Origin: an uncultured Saprospiraceae bacterium
GTDB taxonomy: Bacteria > Bacteroidota > Bacteroidia > Chitinophagales > Saprospiraceae
Reading direction: 5' to 3'
NCBI GenBank assembly: GCA_943788055.1
Contig: CALSOU010000009.1
Span: 62,001-126,000 of the forward strand
DNA: 64,000 bases
Shown here one piece after another: positions 43,210-53,201 of this stretch. Both the position numbers and the translations under genes were made by a program. The notes below the pieces were generated by a model. It ran no database searches, was not told the DNA's origin, and was given only the letters and a program-made list of their open reading frames with translations. Each line of letters begins with the position of its first letter. The stretch's first letter is position 1.

Positions 43210-45638
43210 TAATCTTCAACGGTTACGTGAAAAATAGCCTCTTCAACCAATTTTTCAGTATTACAAATGATATTAATAACTTCTCTGAAATTACCAGCTC
43301 TTGCTTTCACCTTACTATCGAAAGTGGCGGTGATTACAGCCTTCTCTCCAGCTTTTATTGGTTCAGTAGGATACTCAAAAGTTGTACAATGGCACGCTGT
43401 AACAACCTCGATCAATAAGGGATTATCTCCAGTGTTTTCGAAAACATATTCCATATTAACTTTATCGCCCAACTTTATTTTGCCAAGCTGGTAGTCATTC
43501 TGCGCAAATTTGAAGGTAGCAAGTGGCAATTCATCTTGGTTTACAGAGGAATAACCAGATTTTTCAGTATGGTTCGGCAGTCCACCTACACCGTTAATAG
43601 GTCTTGTCGTTTGCTTCTTGATTTCGATTGTTTGAGGTCCAGAGATAATCTTAAACTCTGTCCTTCTATTGAACTGGTGTTCTTCGTCACTACAACGGAC
43701 CCCATTTACACATCTATTAAGTATGACCTCCTCACCATAGCCAACAGCTTGTATGCGATCGGGAGCGACACCTCTATCAAGAAGATATTGCTTAGCACTA
43801 TTGGCTCGACGCTGAGACAAATCTTCATTATAGCGACTTAAACCTTGAGCATCTGTATGAGAAGACAATTCAATAACCATCGTTGGATAATCATTCATAA
43901 TTTCAAGAATGTATTTTAAATCACCCTCCGCACTTTTTAATATTACGTCACTATCCAGGTCATAATAGATATTATTCATCCGAATAGGCTCATTAACAGT
44001 AACTATGACTGTCTCTTCTTTTGGTGGTGGTGGAATCGGTATTTCTTTCAAAGCTATCGTACGCTCCACCGTGTAATCATCAAGAATTCCAACTGTATTG
44101 AATTCAATTGAATCAGAATAGTAGCCCTTTCTATTTACTACAACTCTATATGGCTTGTCTGCATCAAGTGCAAAATTAAAATCATTAGAACTGAGATTAT
44201 TCTTGATTTCTGGGTCAGCTTTTTCATCACCTTCAGTCAAGTCAACTAGTTTGACTGTCGCCTCTTTTAATGGATCCGTTCCATCTGTGATTAATGCTTT
44301 AAGGTCTATGACAAGTTCTTTCATGTTAACCGAAAAGATATCATCGCAACAAGTTTTACTCATCACTGATCTTTTTCTTTCAGCAGGTCTATTTGAAACT
44401 AAGAATCCTTGTAATCCAGCCTCATCCAATGTATAGTACATATCATCGTAAGTCGAATTATAACCACTCCCCATGTTCATGACTTCAGACCATTGTGTTC
44501 CGTCCCAAGTCGTTTTGAAGATATCCATTCCCCCGAAGCCTGGATAACCTTCTGTACTAAAGAAAAATTCTCCTTCGCGATAAAATGGCGTCATTTCATC
44601 ATAGAATGTATTTATTGTTTCACCCAAATTAACGGGAGTTCCAAATGTGTTCTCACCTGTCTTCTCACTGTAGTAAATATCATAACCGCCAAAACCACCT
44701 TCAATTTGCGCTGAGAAGAAAAGCACGTCACGTCCGTACAATTCGCCTACTGCAGGATACTTAATTAGATAATCTCCATTTATATCACCTTCCACCATAT
44801 CAGAAGGACCCCAATTAGGACCTTTTCTCTTGGAATAATACACTTTAGATTCAAGCAATTCACCTTCTTCAATTAACATCCTAGTAAAATACATAATCTG
44901 CCCATCGGCTGAAAAGCTTGGATTACCTGTATGGTATCCTTCACGATTAATCTCATCGCTCAATGCAGACCCTTTCCCATAATCACCCTTATCATTTAAG
45001 GCTGTGTTGTATATCTTGAAGTGTGTTTCACCTTCCAGCTTACCATTGTAAATGAGCTCATCTTTTCGATTCAACGAGCTATAGTACAATTCTGCTCCAT
45101 ATGATCTAGGACCAGCTTCACTTGAAGGGCTATTAACATTTCTATGAACTGGTTTTATTATAGCATCTACGTTATCTTCGAAATCTGAACTCTTTGCAAT
45201 GCCATTAATCAACAATACTGCTTTTTTCTTACGTTCCAAATCCTCAGTTTCATTGACAAATTCGTTTAATATGGAATAAGCGTCATTGTATTCACCCATT
45301 ATCTTCAAAGAATTTCCGTATTCTAGCTTGTATTCACCATATGATTCCGTTCGATCACGAGACAATACTCGTTTGAACCAACTTGTAGCTCGTTTGTAGT
45401 TTCGGAGATTCATGTAACATTCGGCAACTTTAATTGCAAAGTCCTTGTCTTTTCTTTCTTTATATGCCTGTTCGTACCATTCTGCAGCATTGTAGTAATC
45501 GCCTGAATTAAAGGCTTCATCTGCAGTTGCAATCTTGGTTTCATATGTGACTTCAGTCAACGGCTGAGCCATTGCAACAGTACCAATGAAAGCAACAAAT
45601 AATAGGGCAATAGTATATCTGATCATTAGTTTTATCAT
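43209..45638 (-). CDS. PorE-like OmpA-family protein with C-terminal DUF1573 domain
   Basis: A protein of about 810 residues with signal peptide (IRYTIALLFVAFIG, cleavage after AMAQ), TPR helices (about 40-150), a PD40-type beta-propeller (about 190-420; GNPSFSADGQIMYFTR), a carboxypeptidase-regulatory-like domain (about 445-535), an OmpA peptidoglycan-binding domain (about 555-670; IELSSHTDAQGLSRYNEDLS, LSQRRANSAKQYL), and a C-terminal DUF1573 domain (about 715-817; FENTGDNPLLIEV, ACHCTTFEYPTEP). The first four parts, in that order, are the architecture of PorE, a T9SS periplasmic component. The DUF1573 end is extra. I chose Met 45638 for a compact signal peptide; the frame opens at 45662. 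The PorP/SprF gene lies directly upstream. Confidence 0.85.
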   Translation of the reverse strand: MIKLMIRYTIALLFVAFIGTVAMAQPLTEVTYETKIATADEAFNSGDYYNAAEWYEQAYKERKDKDFAIKVAECYMNLRNYKRATSWFKRVLSRDRTESYGEYKLEYGNSLKIMGEYNDAYSILNEFVNETEDLERKKKAVLLINGIAKSSDFEDNVDAIIKPVHRNVNSPSSEAGPRSYGAELYYSSLNRKDELIYNGKLEGETHFKIYNTALNDKGDYGKGSALSDEINREGYHTGNPSFSADGQIMYFTRMLIEEGELLESKVYYSKRKGPNWGPSDMVEGDINGDYLIKYPAVGELYGRDVLFFSAQIEGGFGGYDIYYSEKTGENTFGTPVNLGETINTFYDEMTPFYREGEFFFSTEGYPGFGGMDIFKTTWDGTQWSEVMNMGSGYNSTYDDMYYTLDEAGLQGFLVSNRPAERKRSVMSKTCCDDIFSVNMKELVIDLKALITDGTDPLKEATVKLVDLTEGDEKADPEIKNNLSSNDFNFALDADKPYRVVVNRKGYYSDSIEFNTVGILDDYTVERTIALKEIPIPPPPKEETVIVTVNEPIRMNNIYYDLDSDVILKSAEGDLKYILEIMNDYPTMVIELSSHTDAQGLSRYNEDLSQRRANSAKQYLLDRGVAPDRIQAVGYGEEVILNRCVNGVRCSDEEHQFNRRTEFKIISGPQTIEIKKQTTRPINGVGGLPNHTEKSGYSSVNQDELPLATFKFAQNDYQLGKIKLGDKVNMEYVFENTGDNPLLIEVVTACHCTTFEYPTEPIKAGEKAVITATFDSKVKARAGNFREVINIICNTEKLVEEAIFHVTVED

Positions 45639-45702
45639 TAAGTATGAATCTCTATATAACATTAAATTGCGTTACAAAAATTTTGTTGTCCTGGGAAAGT
45701 TG

Positions 45703-46737
45703 TTATAATCGTGGACAAACCTGAGTAGGATCAATTTTAGGCTTCTTGTAAACTTTACCAACATACGAAACCGCTAATTCAAATGCCCCAACTGAATTTG
45801 TAGCTGCAGTGTAACCACTAGCAGTTAAATCATAGGCAAGTTGAACCTTAGTATCTTTGATATCAACACCCAATAGAAACTGAACAGCATCTCCTACTCT
45901 ATAACCAAGGCCTCCATTTATATACAGACTTTTAGCTTCGCTAAGTAAGTAACTAGTTTTAACCTGTGCTACAGTCTCCCAATTGTTACCAGTTCTTTGA
46001 TACATCAAAGAAGGTGTTAGGAATAAATTTCCAGCTATAGGTGTATCATATAGCGCAAAAGCCGTGAACTTCAGTTTTTGTCTATCTACCCCTTTGGCAA
46101 ATGCTTGATTAGCTCTATTAATTCGGCCAACAGAAAATCCGGCTCTTATGAATGAAAGGTTCCGTTGGTAACTTGAGAACACTACACCCCCTACCCAATC
46201 TGTAAGATTAGATCCTTCCTGCGTAATCAGTTGATTATCCAGCGTAGGAATCTCGTTATTGGCAGTTTGACCTAAAATCACTGTTTCAGTCAATAGATCT
46301 CTTCCTTCTCGCAAATTCAATCTCCGGTTTCCTGTACCATTCTGAATTCCAAAGGAAAGAATTCTATTTTGCTTCTTATCTAGCGATAAGTGATAACTCA
46401 CCCCCTGAAAACTCTTCGTTTCAACCATTCTGTATTGACTCGACTGGTCTCTAAAAACACCAACACCTATTCCTACCCAATCTTGCTTTCTTAACCCTCG
46501 AATAATAGGTACATCCACGTGAATTGTAGGTGTGCTGTATGCTCCTTTTACGGCTGCAGAACGCCACTGATCCCTATAAATACCGCCTATTCTATAACTC
46601 CCAGAGAAACCTCCTACAAGAGCTGGATTCAATGTTAAAGGTGAAAAATCATAGGATGTAAAATGTATATCTTGAGCTTTCAGATCCTGGATAAAAAAGC
46701 AAATGATACCAAGAAGAATAGTTAGATTTTTAAACAT
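45703..46737 (-). CDS. PorP/SprF family outer-membrane protein
   Basis: A 344-residue beta-barrel protein. Signal peptide (LTILLGIICFFIQDLKAQ) then the family signature QDIHFTSYDFSPLTLNPALVGG (partly quoted as FSPLTLNPALVGG) and YRIGGIYRDQWRSA. The rest is a series of barrel strands (LSFGIQNGTG, LTPSLMYQRTG, YINGGLGYRVGDAV). PorP is a T9SS component, and SprF-like paralogues are needed for surface display of partners with type B sorting domains. Its neighbour is a PorE-like protein, 64 bp downstream, a common T9SS-related pairing. Confidence 0.88.
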   Translation of the reverse strand: MFKNLTILLGIICFFIQDLKAQDIHFTSYDFSPLTLNPALVGGFSGSYRIGGIYRDQWRSAAVKGAYSTPTIHVDVPIIRGLRKQDWVGIGVGVFRDQSSQYRMVETKSFQGVSYHLSLDKKQNRILSFGIQNGTGNRRLNLREGRDLLTETVILGQTANNEIPTLDNQLITQEGSNLTDWVGGVVFSSYQRNLSFIRAGFSVGRINRANQAFAKGVDRQKLKFTAFALYDTPIAGNLFLTPSLMYQRTGNNWETVAQVKTSYLLSEAKSLYINGGLGYRVGDAVQFLLGVDIKDTKVQLAYDLTASGYTAATNSVGAFELAVSYVGKVYKKPKIDPTQVCPRL

Positions 46738-47207
46738 ATAAATCTTTTCTTAATGTTTCAGAGTGTTCGAAACCTTTTGATTTCAGAATAAAATTGGAAA
46801 TATACTTAAATTTGACTAAACAAACTGCTTTCAATCTGTCTTGTACAAGGTCTAAGGAAAAAAAATAAAGTATAGTGTCAATACTTGAGACGCAATTAAA
46901 CAGCTGAAATGCTGCGTCCACTAACTACCTCTTAATCTTCATCTACGTAAATCAATGATTAACACATGTAGAAAAAAGCTTATTCAACTATAACATGTAT
47001 TTCTCTCGAATATAAGCTTTTTCCTGATTTCAGCTTTCGCTCAAAAGAACAACTTCTGTATATTGAACATATTCATCAGAACTGACATTACACAAACAAT
47101 TTTGATAGCTCTTTGAACCTCGACTCAATTGTTTGATTGTGCTATCACAAATTCATCAACAGTTGCTGCTTTTCAAAACGATTCTATTCAAATCATCGGT
47201 GTTTGAT
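46738..47207 (-). other. 470-bp intergenic region
   Basis: No gene seen. The half next to 46737 should hold the promoter of the PorP-PorE pair. The half next to 47207 contains a long inverted repeat listed as the fahA terminator. Other frames here show only weak, unconserved ORFs. Confidence 0.4.
46973..47022 (-). terminator. Long inverted repeat after fahA
   Basis: AAAAAGCTTAT (46973-46983) and ATAAGCTTTTT (47012-47022) are perfect 11-bp arms with a 28-nt loop. The arm ends in T on the minus strand, downstream of fahA, so termination is plausible. The long loop is atypical. Confidence 0.5.
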
Positions 47208-48437
47208 CTATTTCGCTGGTAAAACTTTACCTTCACAAATTCCAAAACCTAGTGAAACGTCACCTTTTTGGCAACGACCTCGCAATCTCACTACATCGCC
47301 ATCCTTAATAAACTTACGTTGTGATCCGTCTTTCATTTTCAGTGGCTTTGAGCCTCTCCACGATAGCTCTAACATTGATCCATAAGAACTTGGTTCTTTT
47401 CCACTTATAGTTCCTGAAGCATACAAGTCACCAACAGTAATATTACACCCATTCACAGTCTGATGTGCTAATTGTTGACACATATTCCAATACATGTACT
47501 GAAAGTTTGAACTGCAAACAGTGTTTACTTCGTGATGTTCTGGAGTTATAATATCTACGAACAAATCTATGTCGTAATTTTTCTTTCCGTCGTATTTCAG
47601 ATAATCCAAGACCTCAGGATCTTGTTCTGGTGACTCTATTCTAAATGGCTCCAAAGCTTCAAGCGTGACGATCCAAGGAGACAACGTAGATGCGAAATTC
47701 TTTCCTAAAAACGGCCCAAGTGGAACATATTCCCAACTCTGAATATCCCTAGCACTCCAATCATTAAATAATGCCAGTCCAAAAATATGGTCTTCAGCCT
47801 CAGAAGTACTAACTGAGTCGCCTAAATCCGTTGATTTTCCCACTACAAATCCCATTTCTAATTCAAAATCGAGCAATTTACTTGAGCCAAATAACGGTGA
47901 GTTTTCGACAGGCTTTTGTTGACCTTTTGGTCGACGAATATCTGTTCCTGAAACAACAATACTGGAAGCTCTACCGTGATATCCGACTGGCATGTGAAGC
48001 CAATTGGGAAGTAAAGCGTTATTTGGATCTCGAAACATCGTACCGACATTTGTTGCGTGCTCTCTACTTGAATAGAAATCCGTATAATCTGTAACCTTAA
48101 TTGGCAACTTCATGTGCACTTGATCCTCTGGAATCAAAAAATCTGTTGAATCTGGTTTTGGGCTTGACCCAAAAAACTCAATCAAACGCTCACGCACCGG
48201 AACCGTTATAGACTTTCCTTGCTCAATGAATGAATTTAAAAAGGCACTTGAAAGTGTTGACTTTTCAACCGTAATTCCATTGAAAACTTCTAAATCATAT
48301 AACGCAGACAAATTAATCACATAATTTCCTAGTCTAGAAACAACATGTCTATTTCCATCAATTTCACCAATTCCGAATGGAAAATTGTGCATTGTAAAGT
48401 CTGTATCATTTGGTATATCCAACCAAGAATTCATCAT
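47208..48437 (-). CDS. fahA: Fumarylacetoacetase
   Basis: Hydrolyses fumarylacetoacetate to fumarate and acetoacetate, the last step of tyrosine degradation. At 409 residues it is full length. The N-terminal SH3-like domain (FTMHNFPFGIGEI) is followed by the metal-binding core: DYTDFYSSREHATNVGTMF, PVGYHGRASSIVVSG, FELEMGFVVGKST, and LFNDWSARDIQSWEYVPLG. ASGTISGKEPSSYGSMLELSW closes the active site. It starts 6 bp after the M14 peptidase stop, so the two are co-transcribed, though they share no known pathway. Confidence 0.96.
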   Translation of the reverse strand: MMNSWLDIPNDTDFTMHNFPFGIGEIDGNRHVVSRLGNYVINLSALYDLEVFNGITVEKSTLSSAFLNSFIEQGKSITVPVRERLIEFFGSSPKPDSTDFLIPEDQVHMKLPIKVTDYTDFYSSREHATNVGTMFRDPNNALLPNWLHMPVGYHGRASSIVVSGTDIRRPKGQQKPVENSPLFGSSKLLDFELEMGFVVGKSTDLGDSVSTSEAEDHIFGLALFNDWSARDIQSWEYVPLGPFLGKNFASTLSPWIVTLEALEPFRIESPEQDPEVLDYLKYDGKKNYDIDLFVDIITPEHHEVNTVCSSNFQYMYWNMCQQLAHQTVNGCNITVGDLYASGTISGKEPSSYGSMLELSWRGSKPLKMKDGSQRKFIKDGDVVRLRGRCQKGDVSLGFGICEGKVLPAK

Positions 48438-48443
48438 AACATC

Positions 48444-50939
48444 TTATTTTACTTGAAATAACGCATTTGCAAATATAAGCTCACCACTTTTCCAGAAAGC
48501 TCTAAAAAGTGGATTATCAACCATATAAATAACAACTCCTCTGCCTTTTTCTTCAACTGCAAAAACACTGCTATCTTCAAAGGAACTAGCCAGTTCAGAA
48601 CCAATAAAGCCGTAAGAGATGTAATCTTCAGGAATAAAAACGGGATTAAATCCATTTCCACCTATCAAAGGAATTCTTCTACTACTATTCTTTAGCGTAT
48701 AATATGAATTCATCCCATAGCAGAGTGGATGTGTAGAATCAACTTCAGTCTTGAAAATTGCTCCAGGAATACTACCTGATATTGATCTTCTTTCCGCACC
48801 TACGTATGCTCTTTTCTTGTAGCGATCTTCATGGTCTGATTCGGAATCCGAAGTAGAATTCTCATCCTTGGCAAGTACAAAAAGGTCTGAACTCAATAAG
48901 TTTCGATTTGCTCCACCGATAGAAATCAACTTTCCACCAGAACTCACCCATTCACTAATTTTTTTCAAAAGATCTTCCGAAAGTGAATAATAGCCATCTG
49001 GTAAAATCAAGGTATTAACTTGATCTAAATCTATATAGGAGAGGCTTGAAATATCAACTCTAGAAATCGGATATTTCAGCACCTGCTCAAAGTAATACCA
49101 AACCTGACCATATGCATTTGCATCTACACCGTCTCCAAATATTGTCAGCACTTTCGGCTTATCAATCATCTGCAATCCACTTCCTCCTAGATCACTTCCT
49201 GAAATGGCAAATCCATTTTCGATTGGAAGCATTTCAATTTTATGATTCAACGCAATTTTTGCTAAAATCTCTTGCCAATCGATTGATTCTTTTTGATCAG
49301 CCTTCAAAACAAGTAAGTCACCCCTTTTCAAGTTAAGATTCTCCAATTCGATGTGTTTTTGAGCAGACTTCACAACAAGATCTTCAAGCAGTAGCTGACC
49401 AAGAACCATTTCTACGCCTTTAATCTGATTCCAAGGAATAGCAACTCCTACCTTTCCAACAGCAAATTCAGTTGTATCCATTAACTGCTCCTCATCAACT
49501 TCTAGATTAGGTTCATCAGTAAATGCATAACAATCGAGTCCATATGCCAAAGGAATACACCACGAAGTAATATCATATGTTACTGAATCTGCAAGAATGG
49601 GCTCTTCCTCCATGAAAATCTGTAATAAAGTAGATTTAGCTTGGTATGCTGAGACAAAGACATCGCCCTTCTCAGTTTCAAAATCCTCTTCTGACTTTTC
49701 ATTATATGAATATGCTTTTAGACGCTTTGATTCTTCAATGAAACTATATTCAATACCATTTTTATCAAGAAGCTCGCCAAACTCTTCAGACTTAGCACCC
49801 TCCTTGATTACATAGTACTTATATTTCCCTGAAGGACTATCTTTAGAGTTCCTAAAATAGTCTTTGAACTGATTGATCATTTGAACCTGATTCTTTACAG
49901 CCATTTCAATAGTCGAAAGACTTGTTGTTGTGTGATGATCAATCCTGTCTTGTAGAACTAGATCTTTTCCATTGCTCATTCGGATTGCACGACCTGCCAT
50001 TCCATGTCCAGCCTGCTCATACGTCATACCTATTGATCCATTGAATGTTGGCCAAGTATCACCATAGCTCGGATACAGAAGATCAAAAATTTCTCGTGTA
50101 AAGTACAACCAACCATTTTCGTCAAAGTAGCCAGCATGGTTCTTTCCAATTTCATATTGAAAATCCCTCTGCCAATCTGTAATTGCTTTGTGGTATGGTT
50201 CTGCAGCTGGTGCAAAATAATAATGATCATCGTAACCCATTTCATGCAGATCGGCGTGAATATGTGGCAACCAAGCGTTATACCTTGCTATTCGTTGTTT
50301 AGATTCAACTTGAGTCTGCCAAGCCCAATCGCGATTTAAATCAAATAGATAATGATTCACTCTACCCCCTGGCCATGGTTCCATATGTTCTACATCCATA
50401 AGCTGGGGATGAACATCAATTCCTCTTATGCCTCGATGCCAATGTGTGTATCGTTCATATCCATCAGGATTTAACGATGGATCAATTATAACTACTGCCT
50501 CATCTAGCCACGATTCCTTTGAATTATCCTTAAGCAGTTGATACAAAACGTTCATCGATGCTTCAGATCCACCAGCTTCATTTCCATGTACACTATAAGA
50601 TAACCATACTATAGACTTTTCGATGAGTACATCTGGCTTCTCTGTAATCAGGCCTGCATTGCATAGATTTGTTTTTCGAATACTCTCTATCTGTTCAAGA
50701 TTAGACTTTGATGATACGAAGGCAAGGTACAATGGCCTTCCTTCGTTTGTTTCTCCATACTGTTCTAAAGTAAGCTGATCTGATGCTTTGTCAAGCTCTT
50801 TAAAATACTCTACAAGCTTATGGTGCGGTGTAAATTCAGTACCATATGTTTCACCAAGAAACTCTGTGGGGCTGACAATTTCCTGTCCAAAAAGCAAAAA
50901 TGGAGCTAAAAGCAAAAGTAGAACAGAGTAAATATTCAT
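48444..50939 (-). CDS. Secreted M14-family zinc carboxypeptidase-like protein
   Basis: An 831-residue protein with a signal peptide (MNIYSVLLLLLAPFLLFGQ). The peptidase domain (about 40-370) has a zinc motif SYSVHGNEAGGSEASMN (HxxE), an Arg/Asn substrate site in LNPDGYERYTHWHRG and DLNRDWAWQTQVES, the third ligand in PHIHADLHEMGYD, and the probable catalytic Glu in MTYEQAGHG. The remaining 450 residues contain a glutamine-amidotransferase-like fold (VNTLILPDGYYSLSEDLL, GGKLISIGGANRN) that typifies this Bacteroidota subgroup. It likely acts in the periplasm or outside the cell. Peptide specificity is unknown. Confidence 0.85.
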   Translation of the reverse strand: MNIYSVLLLLLAPFLLFGQEIVSPTEFLGETYGTEFTPHHKLVEYFKELDKASDQLTLEQYGETNEGRPLYLAFVSSKSNLEQIESIRKTNLCNAGLITEKPDVLIEKSIVWLSYSVHGNEAGGSEASMNVLYQLLKDNSKESWLDEAVVIIDPSLNPDGYERYTHWHRGIRGIDVHPQLMDVEHMEPWPGGRVNHYLFDLNRDWAWQTQVESKQRIARYNAWLPHIHADLHEMGYDDHYYFAPAAEPYHKAITDWQRDFQYEIGKNHAGYFDENGWLYFTREIFDLLYPSYGDTWPTFNGSIGMTYEQAGHGMAGRAIRMSNGKDLVLQDRIDHHTTTSLSTIEMAVKNQVQMINQFKDYFRNSKDSPSGKYKYYVIKEGAKSEEFGELLDKNGIEYSFIEESKRLKAYSYNEKSEEDFETEKGDVFVSAYQAKSTLLQIFMEEEPILADSVTYDITSWCIPLAYGLDCYAFTDEPNLEVDEEQLMDTTEFAVGKVGVAIPWNQIKGVEMVLGQLLLEDLVVKSAQKHIELENLNLKRGDLLVLKADQKESIDWQEILAKIALNHKIEMLPIENGFAISGSDLGGSGLQMIDKPKVLTIFGDGVDANAYGQVWYYFEQVLKYPISRVDISSLSYIDLDQVNTLILPDGYYSLSEDLLKKISEWVSSGGKLISIGGANRNLLSSDLFVLAKDENSTSDSESDHEDRYKKRAYVGAERRSISGSIPGAIFKTEVDSTHPLCYGMNSYYTLKNSSRRIPLIGGNGFNPVFIPEDYISYGFIGSELASSFEDSSVFAVEEKGRGVVIYMVDNPLFRAFWKSGELIFANALFQVK

Positions 50940-50982
50940 AGACGTTATTTTAGATAAATGGACTGCGAAAATACAAAAATTA

Positions 50983-51684
50983 TTACCTCATCATTCCTTC
51001 ATCTGCAAAACTAAAAAAATCGTTTCCCGCAATAATCAAATGATCCAAGACTGTAATATCAAAGTACACCGCCCCTTCCTTGATTTTCTGAGTAATATCT
51101 AAATCAGCCTTACTAGGTTTCAGATTACCAGAAGGATGATTATGAGCAAGAATTATTGAGCTTGCCAAATTTTCAATTGCACATGAGAATACAATTCGCG
51201 AATCAACAATTGTTGCACTAATCCCACCTATTGAAATTCTCTTCTTAGCAATCACGCGATTTGCCTTATTGAGCAGTAAAACCCAAAATTCTTCTTTATC
51301 CAAACCTGTCAAAGAAGATTTTAGACAATGATAAGCATCAGCACTAGTGGATATCTTCCTTACAGCAGGCTTTTCCGCATGATGAATCCTGTTTCCAAAC
51401 TCTATTGCTGCGAAAATATATGCTGCTTTTGCTGGACCAACTCCCTTAAATTTCAGCAAGTCCTTCCGCTTGATTGTCTTGAATCTTGACAGATTATGAT
51501 CTATTGATGATAAAATTGAATGAGCTAAATTTATAACATTTATATTCCTAGTTCCGGAACCCAACAAAATTGCTAGAATTTCAGAATCCGTAAGGTTTTG
51601 TTTTCCTAAAAGCTGAAGTTTTTCTCTAGGTCTATCTTCTTCTGCCCATTTTGAAAGCGTAATGTGATTTGCCTTGTATTGCAT
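50983..51684 (-). CDS. radC: RadC/JAB-domain protein
   Basis: A 233-residue protein. The N-terminal part (EDRPREKLQLLGKQNLTDSE, FKGVGPAKAAYIFAAIEFG) is a helix-hairpin-helix-like UPF0758 domain. The C-terminal JAB domain carries the metal-binding motif AHNHPSGNLKPSKADLDIT. The name RadC is historic; a direct repair role is not supported, and the JAMM site suggests a metal-dependent isopeptidase or nuclease-like activity. It lies 43 bp upstream of the M14 gene. Confidence 0.92.
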   Translation of the reverse strand: MQYKANHITLSKWAEEDRPREKLQLLGKQNLTDSEILAILLGSGTRNINVINLAHSILSSIDHNLSRFKTIKRKDLLKFKGVGPAKAAYIFAAIEFGNRIHHAEKPAVRKISTSADAYHCLKSSLTGLDKEEFWVLLLNKANRVIAKKRISIGGISATIVDSRIVFSCAIENLASSIILAHNHPSGNLKPSKADLDITQKIKEGAVYFDITVLDHLIIAGNDFFSFADEGMMR

Positions 51685-51998
51685 AAGTGTCTTTAGTTAT
51701 TAGTGTAACCAAAAGACAAAATGTCCCTCTTTAAAGTGCTGTTTTTATTAGATTTCACATTAAAATAAAAAGAAACTAAGTATTTCAATAGGTATTCCAA
51801 AGCTTGAATAAGGAGTCTCAGAGCTCATTATATCACTGTTTTAAAAAACTCTAAAAGCTCTGTAAAATCTAAGTTTTGTCAGGACAGAACGACAATGAAA
51901 CTATTTTCTAAAAAATGAACAATAATTTAAAGCGTTTGAACATTATTAATCGTTAAATGGTAGGCCCAATAATATTATTGACAACACCTTGAACTTTC
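51685..51998 (+). other. 314-bp divergent intergenic region
   Basis: Very AT-rich spacer between radC (minus) and the deacetylase (plus). No gene and no exact TAnnTTTG box at a normal position was found. Both genes must be initiated from here. Confidence 0.4.
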
Positions 51999-52649
51999 AT
52001 GTACTTAACCAAAACTCCAAAATTTATAAAATCCCTTTTTCCTACATTAACTTGGAACATGGAATCTTCTGAGAAAGTACTCTATTTGACTTTTGACGAT
52101 GGACCAATTCCTGACGTAACACCGTGGGTTCTCGAATTACTTGAACAGTACAAAGCAAAAGCAACCTTTTTCTGTGTTGGTGAAAATGTAAAAAAGCATC
52201 GAGATGTATTTGAGCTTGTTGCAGCAGCAGGACACTCGGTTGGAAACCATACATATCATCATATTTCAGGTTGGCAAACAGACAATATTCCATATTTTCA
52301 CGATATCAGAAAATGTGCAAGATTGGTGAAGTCAGAGCTTTTTCGTCCTCCATATGGGCGACTAAAGCCCAAGCAAGCACAATTTCTGACAAGACATTAT
52401 AATGTCATCATGTGGGACGTTTTAAGTGGTGACTTTGACGAAAACTTGTCTCCAGAAGACTGCTACGAAAATGTCATCAAATCCACTAAATCTGGAAGCA
52501 TCGTTGTTTTTCACGATAGCATCAAGTCTGAAAAAACACTAAAAATTGTTCTTCCTCGTGTTCTTAAATACTTTGCAGAGAAAGGATATATGTTTAAGGC
52601 ACTCAGCCAAACGGACCAGCAAAAATCTTCGCTAGTTCCCGCTTCTTAA
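51999..52649 (+). CDS. Polysaccharide deacetylase (NodB domain)
   Basis: A 216-residue carbohydrate esterase family 4 protein. Motif 1 is VLYLTFDDGPIPD (catalytic base and metal Asp), motif 2 is HSVGNHTYHH (metal His pair), motif 3 is LFRPPYGRLKPKQ, and a later IVVFHDSIKSEK holds the catalytic His. It likely removes acetyl groups from an N-acetylglucosamine polymer such as peptidoglycan. There is no clear signal peptide, though the N-terminal 18 residues are moderately hydrophobic. It leads a plus-strand run of five genes. Confidence 0.9.
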   Translation: MYLTKTPKFIKSLFPTLTWNMESSEKVLYLTFDDGPIPDVTPWVLELLEQYKAKATFFCVGENVKKHRDVFELVAAAGHSVGNHTYHHISGWQTDNIPYFHDIRKCARLVKSELFRPPYGRLKPKQAQFLTRHYNVIMWDVLSGDFDENLSPEDCYENVIKSTKSGSIVVFHDSIKSEKTLKIVLPRVLKYFAEKGYMFKALSQTDQQKSSLVPAS

Positions 52650-52694
52650 GCAATTTTCCTTGTAATATTGCTTAGCTCAAAAAACTACAGCAAG

Positions 52695-53168
52695 ATGGAT
52701 AAGTCAAACCTTAAAGATTTCTTCGAAAATGCTAAACAGGTTTCAAAACCTGATCTGGAAAGACTATCAGTTGAAACACATGACGAAGTTTTTAAAAGAA
52801 CAGACTGTCTCAGTTGCGGCAACTGTTGCAAAACTGCGCCTCCGATAGTTACTCCCGCTGATGTAAAGAGAATTGCAAGGTTTCTTGAAAAAAGTCCAAA
52901 GCAAATAATCCGAAATTTCACCATTCAAGACTTCAACGGAGAAATGTCTTTTGATCAGGTGCCATGTCGATTTTTGGGAGACGATAACTACTGTAGCATA
53001 TATGAAGTTCGGCCAGAAGCTTGCCGAGATTACCCACATACACGGTCAAATCAATTCATGAGGCGTAAAAATCTACATAATAAGAATTTTGAAATCTGTC
53101 CAGCTGTAGAAGAGATCATTACTATAATGGAAAACAAAATCAAAGAGCAAGGATTAGATAACGTATAA
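52695..53168 (+). CDS. YkgJ-type cysteine-cluster protein
   Basis: A 157-residue cytoplasmic protein with the CxxCxxCC motif (TDCLSCGNCCKTAPP), a second Cys set (VPCRFLGDDNYCSIYEVRPEACRDY, quoted in part as RPEACRDYPH) and FEICPAVEE. The set fits a Zn or Fe-S binding domain of the YkgJ/UPF0153 family, which has no clear function. The frame opens with a TTG at 52668, but ATG 52695 is the natural start. It follows the deacetylase by 45 bp. Confidence 0.8.
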   Translation: MDKSNLKDFFENAKQVSKPDLERLSVETHDEVFKRTDCLSCGNCCKTAPPIVTPADVKRIARFLEKSPKQIIRNFTIQDFNGEMSFDQVPCRFLGDDNYCSIYEVRPEACRDYPHTRSNQFMRRKNLHNKNFEICPAVEEIITIMENKIKEQGLDNV

Positions 53169-53201
53169 TTTCACGAAATTTGCAGTGTAAAGCAATTAAT
53201 C

